From: an uncultured Acetatifactor sp.
Lineage (GTDB): Bacteria; Bacillota; Clostridia; Lachnospirales; Lachnospiraceae
Assembly: GCA_947626405.1 (NCBI GenBank)
Contig: CANQSE010000164.1
Coordinates: forward strand, 1 to 5,001
Length of the DNA: 5,001 nt
Reading direction: 5' to 3'
Of the stretch, positions 1-5,001 are shown in pieces (the first letter of the stretch is position 1; every line of letters starts with the position of its first letter). The notes beneath the pieces are model-generated. The model searched no databases. It was not told the origin of the DNA and was given only the letters and a program-made list of their open reading frames with translations. Position numbers and translations under genes: made by a program.

Positions 1-924
1 GACACCGGAGGATCTATACGGCAGCCCGCGTCATACTGCGGAGTGGTTGGAATGAAGCCCACCTACGGAACCGTGTCAAGGTATGGTCTGGTTGCGTACG
101 GCTCCTCGCTTGATCAGATTGGCCCCCTGTGCAAAACCGTGGAGGACTGTGCGGCCGTTCTGGAGGCAATTACCTCCCACGACGAAAAGGATTCGACTTC
201 GATGAAGCGGACGGACACTGATTTTATGTCCGCGCTCGTTAATGACGTTAAGGGGATGAGGATTGGCATCCCGGGAGATTATTTTAAAAAGGGACTGGAT
301 CCGGAGGTAAAGGACGCGGTCCTTAAGGCTGCGGAGCTTTTGAGACAAAACGGAGCGCTTGTGGAAGAATTTGACTTAAGCCTTGTTGAGTATGCAATAC
401 CGGCGTATTATACGATCGCCTCCGCGGAGGCAAGCTCCAATCTGGAACGGTTCGACGGCATCAAGTACGGTTACCGCGCTCAGGCCGAGGGACTGCACCA
501 GATGTACAAAAAGACCCGCTCCGAGGGTTTTGGCCCTGAGGTAAAGAGACGGATCATGCTGGGAAGCTTCGTGCTCAGCTCAGGGTATTACGACGCGTAT
601 TATCTCAAGGCGCTTCGTGTGAAAGCCATGATAAAAAAAGCGTTTGACAGGGCATTTGAAAAATATGACTGTATACTTGGACCGGCTGCGCCCACAACGG
701 CTCCAAGGCTTGGCGACTCCCTGACCGATCCGATGAAGATGTATCTGGGAGACATCTACACTGTCTCGGTGAATCTGGCAGGGCTTCCCGGTATCTGCGT
801 CCCGTGCGGAACCGACGGCAGGGGACTGCCGATAGGTATGCAGCTTATAGGAAGCTGCTTTCAGGAAAAAAAGCTGCTCCAGGCGGCTTATACCTACGAA
901 CAGCTAAAAAGGGAGGTGGGATAA
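1..924 (+). CDS. gatA: Asp/Glu-tRNA amidotransferase subunit A, 5'-truncated by window edge
   Basis: GatA is the glutaminase subunit of GatCAB. It hydrolyses glutamine and passes ammonia to GatB for amidation of Glu-tRNA(Gln) and/or Asp-tRNA(Asn) in the cytoplasm. The frame is open from base 1 and gives 307 residues of a protein that is usually about 485, so roughly the first 170-180 are off the left edge, including the catalytic Lys and cis-Ser. The visible part opens with [11 protein letters not shown], the amidase signature, whose Ser (visible residue 5) is the nucleophile of the Ser-cisSer-Lys triad. Further family motifs are VVGMKPTYG (15-23), [17 protein letters not shown] (about 143-159), RRIMLGSF (183-190), and [14 protein letters not shown] (from 251). 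By position R184 and D251 are the likely glutamine-binding Arg and Asp known from the S. aureus enzyme. The GTG at 43 lies inside the conserved signature and is not a start. The gene ends with TAA directly against gatB. No frameshift or missing visible key residue is seen. Confidence 0.97.
   Translation, partial: DTGGSIRQPASYCGVVGMKPTYGTVSRYGLVAYGSSLDQIGPLCKTVEDCAAVLEAITSHDEKDSTSMKRTDTDFMSALVNDVKGMRIGIPGDYFKKGLDPEVKDAVLKAAELLRQNGALVEEFDLSLVEYAIPAYYTIASAEASSNLERFDGIKYGYRAQAEGLHQMYKKTRSEGFGPEVKRRIMLGSFVLSSGYYDAYYLKALRVKAMIKKAFDRAFEKYDCILGPAAPTTAPRLGDSLTDPMKMYLGDIYTVSVNLAGLPGICVPCGTDGRGLPIGMQLIGSCFQEKKLLQAAYTYEQLKREVG
912..916 (+). promoter_or_regulatory. gatB ribosome binding site inside the gatA 3' end
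   Basis: GGAGG lies 8 nt before the gatB ATG at 925, entirely within the last codons of gatA. Because the gatA stop (922-924) touches the gatB start, ribosomes finishing gatA terminate over this site, which fits translational coupling and near-equal production of two subunits of one complex. Confidence 0.85.
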
Positions 925-2355
925 ATGGCAAAGGAATACGAGACTGTGATAGGACTGGAGGTACACGTTGAGCTTGCGACTAAGACCAAGATCTTCTGTG
1001 GATGCTCCACGCAGTTCGGGGGAAGTCCAAATTCGCACACCTGTCCGGTGTGTACCGGTATGCCGGGTTCTCTCCCAGTGCTTAACAGGAAAGTGCTGGA
1101 GCATGCAGTGGCCGTGGGACTTGCGGCCAACTGTCAGATTACAAGGCACTGCAAATTTGACAGGAAGAATTATTTTTATCCCGACAATCCGCAGAATTAT
1201 CAGATCTCCCAGCTTTATCTTCCGATCTGCCGTGACGGGTGGGTGGAAATAGATACTCCGGAGGGAGTAAAAAAGATAGGAATCCATGAGATCCATATGG
1301 AGGAGGATGCGGGAAAGCTGCTTCACGACGACTGGGAGGACACCACTCTGGTTGACTATAACCGTTCCGGCGTGCCGCTTATAGAGATCGTCTCCGAGCC
1401 CGACATGAGAAACGCCGAGGAGGTTATCGCATATCTTGAAAAGCTGAGGATGATTATTCAGTACCTCGGAGCCAGCGACTGCAAGCTGCAGGAGGGTTCG
1501 ATGAGGGCTGACGTGAATCTGTCCGTGCGCGAAAAGGGACAGACAGAGCTCGGGACAAGAACGGAGATGAAAAACCTTAATTCATTCCGCGCCATCTCAC
1601 GCGCTGTCGAGTGCGAAAAAAACCGCCAGATAGACATTCTCGAGTCGGGCAAAACCGTGACGCAGGAGACAAGGAGATGGGATGATGCAAAAGAGGCTTC
1701 ATACGCCATGCGCTCAAAGGAGGACGCGCAGGATTACCGGTATTTCCCGGATCCGGATCTCGTGCCCGTAAACATAAGCGACGAATTTCTTGAACGCATA
1801 AGGGCAGCACAGCCGGAGTTCAGGCCGGAAAAGATGAAGCGCTACAGGGAGGAATTTGACATACCGGATTATGATATAGAAATAATCACGGGTTCAAAGC
1901 ATATGGCGGATCTCTTTGAAGCCACGGTTGCCCTGGGCAGCCAGCCCAAAAAGGTCTCAAACTGGCTTATGGGTGAGACGCTTCGCCTTTTAAAGGAGCG
2001 GGAGCTTGATCCGGAGGATATAGTGTTTTCACCTGAGAATCTTGCGTCGCTGATCCGCCTGACTGAGGAAAAGTCCATCAATTCCACAGTGGCGAAGGAA
2101 GTGTTTGAAGTCATGTTTGAGCGTGATACGGATCCCGAAAAGTATGTTGAGGAAAAGGGACTGAAAACGGTAAACGACGAGGATGCGCTGCGCAGGACGG
2201 TTGAGGAGGTCATAGCCGCAAATCCGCAGTCAGTTCAGGATTACAGAAACGGAAAAGAAAAGGCCATAGGTTTTCTTGTCGGACAGACAATGAAGGCCAT
2301 GAAAGGCAAGGCCGATCCGTCAAGTGTCAACAGGCTTCTTAAGGAGCTGCTGTGA
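925..2355 (+). CDS. gatB: Asp/Glu-tRNA amidotransferase subunit B
   Basis: GatB is the tRNA-binding kinase/amidotransferase subunit of GatCAB. It activates the side-chain carboxylate of Glu on tRNA(Gln) or Asp on tRNA(Asn) with ATP and transfers ammonia supplied by GatA. The 476 residues match the usual family length, so the gene is complete. Visible motifs are VIGLEVHVEL (8-17), a four-cysteine set CxC...CPVC (C25, C27, C40, C43) that forms a zinc-type site in family members, FDRKNYFYPDNPQNYQISQ (78-96), HEIHMEEDAGKL (121-132, the Mg/ATP active-site region), the family signature LVDYNRSGVPLIEIVSEPD (142-160), EGSMRADVNLSVR, TEMKNLNSF, and DYRYFPDPDL. The C-terminal part, from about residue 330, is the helical tRNA-binding GatB/YqeY domain and ends with GQTMKAMKGKADPSSVNRLL. 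The ATG has a good Shine-Dalgarno and abuts the gatA stop. The stop codon abuts the stop of the convergent gene on the other strand. Confidence 0.98.
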   Translation: MAKEYETVIGLEVHVELATKTKIFCGCSTQFGGSPNSHTCPVCTGMPGSLPVLNRKVLEHAVAVGLAANCQITRHCKFDRKNYFYPDNPQNYQISQLYLPICRDGWVEIDTPEGVKKIGIHEIHMEEDAGKLLHDDWEDTTLVDYNRSGVPLIEIVSEPDMRNAEEVIAYLEKLRMIIQYLGASDCKLQEGSMRADVNLSVREKGQTELGTRTEMKNLNSFRAISRAVECEKNRQIDILESGKTVTQETRRWDDAKEASYAMRSKEDAQDYRYFPDPDLVPVNISDEFLERIRAAQPEFRPEKMKRYREEFDIPDYDIEIITGSKHMADLFEATVALGSQPKKVSNWLMGETLRLLKERELDPEDIVFSPENLASLIRLTEEKSINSTVAKEVFEVMFERDTDPEKYVEEKGLKTVNDEDALRRTVEEVIAANPQSVQDYRNGKEKAIGFLVGQTMKAMKGKADPSSVNRLLKELL

Positions 2356-3105
2356 TCATAATTCCTGCATCACGTAGTCGATGAATTTAACAGCCGTGTC
2401 GGTGTTGGACGAGTTGGCAATAACGGACATGATGATCTCCTCGTCCCCGAACCGGAGATTGCTTTTAAGCTTTTTACAGTCGTTTAGATAAATCCCTATG
2501 GGGACGGGGTTTTCCATGTCCTCCGGATGCCTTGGATCCGAAAAAACTGCGTTGTAATCCTCCCCGCGTTCGTTGGCTGCGATAACAGCGTCCACGACTG
2601 TCTGATCCACATAGAAAAAATACGGGGAGTACCGTGAGATCTGCTCGGGGCTTAGAAGCAGACGCATATCGGTAAAAATTTTCTGATCAACGTAATACTC
2701 CATAATATCATGCGTGGCGGCCAAAACGTCAAGCTGCCCCGCGCCGATATATATGGCCATCTTCTGCATGGAGGTGGCCGTAATATCGTCCCTGCCGCCT
2801 ATATCGATAAACATGCTGGTGTCAAAAATGGTTTCGTAATCCTTTGTGTCAAACCCGGCATATTCGGTAAAGTTTTTCAGATAATCCTCGGTGCTGTCGT
2901 TGACGGCCGTGTTCAGAAGGCTGACGTAAAGCACGCAGCTTTTGCGCGTGGCGATAGTATGAATAAGAGACACCGCGGCGATCAGAATGACGATGACCGC
3001 AAGCGTGTGCCATTTATAATAATAAAAGAAATACGAAATCTTTTCTTTCAGGCTTTTCTGTTTAAGGGAGGCTCTTTCCTCTTTAAATTCGTCCATTACG
3101 GGCAT
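2356..3105 (-). CDS. Unrecognised single-pass membrane protein with SBP-like outer domain
   Basis: The product is 249 residues and I cannot name its family. Residues 1-31 are charged and Lys-rich (basic residues K14, K16, K18, K20, K22), followed by an aromatic cluster YFFYYYKWH (25-33) and one hydrophobic segment at about 34-52. This predicts a signal anchor with N-terminus in and the remaining 195 or so residues outside. The outer part is acidic and has features of extracellular solute-binding proteins: IGAGQLDVLAA (120-130), FTDMRLLLSPEQ (144-155), and near the C-terminus SVIANSSNTDTAVKFIDYV (227-245), which resembles the usual 'ANSKNKEAALKFLDYL' pattern of sugar-type binding proteins. It has no lipobox cysteine at its N-terminus, so it is not a standard lipoprotein binding protein, and no transporter genes are adjacent. 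The first ATG is preferred over the one three codons later because AGGCGGTG lies 5 nt before it. It has its own near-consensus promoter, so it is transcribed apart from its neighbours. The solute-binding fold is an inference from pattern resemblance. Confidence 0.85.
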   Translation of the reverse strand: MPVMDEFKEERASLKQKSLKEKISYFFYYYKWHTLAVIVILIAAVSLIHTIATRKSCVLYVSLLNTAVNDSTEDYLKNFTEYAGFDTKDYETIFDTSMFIDIGGRDDITATSMQKMAIYIGAGQLDVLAATHDIMEYYVDQKIFTDMRLLLSPEQISRYSPYFFYVDQTVVDAVIAANERGEDYNAVFSDPRHPEDMENPVPIGIYLNDCKKLKSNLRFGDEEIIMSVIANSSNTDTAVKFIDYVMQEL

Positions 3106-3110
3106 GACGC

Positions 3111-3118
3111 CACCGCCT
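3111..3118 (-). promoter_or_regulatory. Ribosome binding site of the minus-strand membrane gene
   Basis: On the minus strand this reads AGGCGGTG, one mismatch from AGGAGGTG, 5 nt before the ATG at 3105-3103. The next in-frame ATG (3096-3094) would be 14 nt away, so the site decides the upstream start. Confidence 0.7.
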
Positions 3119-3145
3119 TTCCGCCGTTTTCTTCCGATATCCTAC

Positions 3146-3174
3146 ATCATAAGATTTTTTCGGGACAATGTCAA
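3146..3174 (-). promoter_or_regulatory. Sigma-A type promoter for the minus-strand membrane gene
   Basis: On the minus strand TTGACA (3174-3169) is a perfect -35. It is followed after exactly 17 nt by TATGAT (3151-3146), five of six matches to the -10 consensus. Transcription would begin near 3139, leaving a leader of about 34 nt before the ATG. This is the best promoter in the window and suggests substantial constitutive expression. Confidence 0.85.
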
Positions 3175-3220
3175 TGAATAGGAGAGGATCAGATTCTAAA
3201 AAAAGGATAAAAAGAAGTGT

Positions 3221-3251
3221 TTTTGTAAAGTTGCCTTGCAACTTGACCAAA
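3221..3251. repeat. Operator-like inverted repeat over the plus-strand -35
   Basis: A perfect 7-bp dyad, AAGTTGC-CTT-GCAACTT (3228-3244), is centred on 3236. The symmetry continues outward with only two mismatched positions: GT/AC at 3225-3226 and 3246-3247, and TTT/AAA at 3221-3223 and 3249-3251. In total 12 of 14 position pairs match across 31 bp. It covers the predicted -35 TTGCAA (3236-3241) and lies upstream of the predicted start of transcription, so it would act as DNA (a dimeric repressor or regulator site) rather than as an RNA hairpin. The regulator is unknown and none is encoded in the window. Confidence 0.65.
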
Positions 3252-3264
3252 GATGGTATATCAT
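3236..3264 (+). promoter_or_regulatory. Probable sigma-A promoter for the DUF6106-like gene
   Basis: TTGCAA (3236-3241, four of six) and TATCAT (3259-3264, five of six) are separated by 17 nt. Transcription would start near 3271, about 43 nt before the start codon. An A-rich stretch at 3197-3214 lies upstream and could act as an UP element. A competing -35, TTGACC at 3243-3248, has only the poor GAATAA at the right distance and is less likely. The -35 lies within the dyad described separately. Confidence 0.6.
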
Positions 3265-3279
3265 TGAATAAGTAGATTT

Positions 3280-3302
3280 TTTTCGGCGCAAACAGCCGGG
3301 AA
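3280..3302 (+). other. Leader hairpin just before the Shine-Dalgarno
   Basis: TTTTCGGC (3280-3287) can pair with GCCGGGAA (3295-3302) as an 8-bp stem with two G-U pairs and a 7-nt loop, GCAAACA. The stem ends one base before GGAGG (3304-3308). It would lie in the short 5' leader if transcription starts near 3271. It leaves the ribosome site single-stranded and has no downstream T-tract, so it is not a terminator. It may stabilise the mRNA or be incidental. Confidence 0.35.
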
Positions 3303-3303
3303 C

Positions 3304-3308
3304 GGAGG
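3304..3308 (+). promoter_or_regulatory. Ribosome binding site that decides the DUF6106-like start
   Basis: GGAGG is followed by two consecutive in-frame ATG codons. The first (3311) is only 2 nt away, too close for good initiation. The second (3314) is 5 nt away, so the second is the more likely start. Confidence 0.7.
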
Positions 3309-3313
3309 AAATG

Positions 3314-3811
3314 ATGAGCGAAAATTATGTGGAATGTCTGATAAAGGCTAAAACATCGCTGCCTGCCCTGCTTTTGAAGTATCTTCTGATAGCCGTTGCG
3401 GCGGTTTTCGCCGTCGGAATGTTTATTCGGATTCCCTTCTGCTTTTTTGGAGTTTTGCTCGCCGGAGCGGGCGCTTACTTTGTGAATCTTTATTCCGATA
3501 TCGAGTACGAGTACCTCTACATTGACAAGGAGATCTCTGTGGACAAGATTATGGCAAAATCAAAAAGAAAGCGTCTTGCCACCTACACGCTCGACAGAAT
3601 GGAAATCTTTGCGCCGATAGAAAGCCACCAGCTTGACAGCTATAAAAACCGCAGCGTAAAGATAAAGGACTACAGCATAGGCCGTAAGCTTCAGCCCGAT
3701 CTGCGCTATGCAATGTATTACGAAGGCGGAGAAAAGATTCTGTTCAGCCCGTCTGAAGCTATGGTAAAGTGCATGAAAAACGCGGCTCCGCGGAAGGTAT
3801 TTTCAGATTAA
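3314..3811 (+). CDS. Small two-TM membrane protein, DUF6106-like
   Basis: The product is 165 residues from the second of two adjacent ATGs, or 166 from the ATG at 3311. Residues 1-18 form a short amphipathic N-terminus (YVECLIKAKTSLP). Two hydrophobic segments follow at about 19-37 and 41-60, split by a tight turn at R39-P41, so both ends should be cytoplasmic. The C-terminal 105 residues are soluble and beta-rich: YEYLYIDKEISVDKIM (65-80), a basic KSKRKR (82-87), then YTLDRMEIFAPIESHQLDSY (91-110) and a closing AAPRKVF. From memory this layout and these motifs match the uncharacterised DUF6106 family of Lachnospiraceae and relatives. The pattern of two TMs followed by a strand-rich 'YlyIDkeisvdkI' unit also resembles bacterial PH-like domain proteins; that is inference. 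No enzymatic motif is visible. It has its own promoter with a dyad over the -35 and ends at a strong terminator, so it appears to be a single-gene unit. Function is unknown. Confidence 0.88.
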   Translation: MSENYVECLIKAKTSLPALLLKYLLIAVAAVFAVGMFIRIPFCFFGVLLAGAGAYFVNLYSDIEYEYLYIDKEISVDKIMAKSKRKRLATYTLDRMEIFAPIESHQLDSYKNRSVKIKDYSIGRKLQPDLRYAMYYEGGEKILFSPSEAMVKCMKNAAPRKVFSD

Positions 3812-3813
3812 AA

Positions 3814-5001
<1,188 letters not shown>

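Noticed and set aside
43..45. GTG at 43 as the start of gatA
   Set aside because: The frame is open to base 1 and the 14 codons before it encode the conserved amidase signature including the catalytic serine, so the gene begins outside the window.
904..1326. 140-codon minus-strand open frame antisense to gatB
   Set aside because: It lies wholly over conserved gatA/gatB coding sequence and its translation resembles nothing; it is a shadow of the real gene. The same applies to the minus-strand frames at 1458-1810 and 1869-2213.
1616..1623. A-AAA-AAC slippery heptamer in gatB
   Set aside because: This heptamer is not efficient in bacteria, no strong downstream structure is visible, and the shifted frame stops quickly, within a full-length conserved gene.
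2461..2475. GCTT-TT-AAGC followed by TTTTT as a possible gatB terminator
   Set aside because: The stem is only 4 bp with a 2-nt loop that cannot form properly, and it lies more than 100 bp past the gatB stop inside the opposite gene.
2710..3177. 155-codon plus-strand open frame opposite the membrane gene
   Set aside because: It lacks a good ribosome site, its translation has no recognisable motif, and the opposite frame has a promoter, ribosome site, membrane segment and protein-like composition.
3243..3271. TTGACC (3243-3248) with GAATAA (3266-3271) as the plus-strand promoter
   Set aside because: The -10 matches the consensus at only two of six positions. The overlapping TTGCAA/TATCAT pair at 3236-3264 has the same 17-nt spacer and a five-of-six -10.

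Overview
The window looks like ordinary core-genome DNA from a Gram-positive Clostridia, most likely Lachnospiraceae. The evidence is strong AGGAGG-type ribosome binding sites, frequent AGG/AGA arginine and ATA isoleucine codons in moderate-GC DNA, clean sigma-A-type promoters, and two lineage-type membrane proteins beside housekeeping genes. This placement is inferred from style and protein resemblance; no database was searched.

Layout. Bases 1-924 are the C-terminal two thirds of gatA, which enters from the left edge at the catalytic serine motif. gatB (925-2355) follows with no gap (TAA then ATG). Both encode subunits of the tRNA-dependent amidotransferase GatCAB; gatC is not in view and would be expected upstream. 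A convergent minus-strand gene (2356-3105) ends base-to-base against gatB and encodes an unrecognised single-pass membrane protein whose outer part looks like a solute-binding protein. Bases 3106-3313 are a divergent promoter region with a near-consensus minus-strand promoter, a plus-strand promoter and a long dyad over the plus-strand -35. A small two-TM protein (3314-3811), resembling the DUF6106 family, follows and ends at a strong intrinsic terminator (3814-3860). guaB (IMP dehydrogenase) starts at 3889 and runs off the right edge after 371 codons.

How the genes work together. GatA releases ammonia from glutamine and GatB uses it to amidate mischarged Glu-tRNA(Gln) or Asp-tRNA(Asn). GuaB commits IMP to guanine nucleotide synthesis. 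The two membrane proteins have no evident functional link to these pathways. I see no mobile element, CRISPR array, RNA gene or defence system. The points that merit a second look are the operator-like dyad, the zero-spacing convergent gene ends, and the two uncharacterised membrane proteins.
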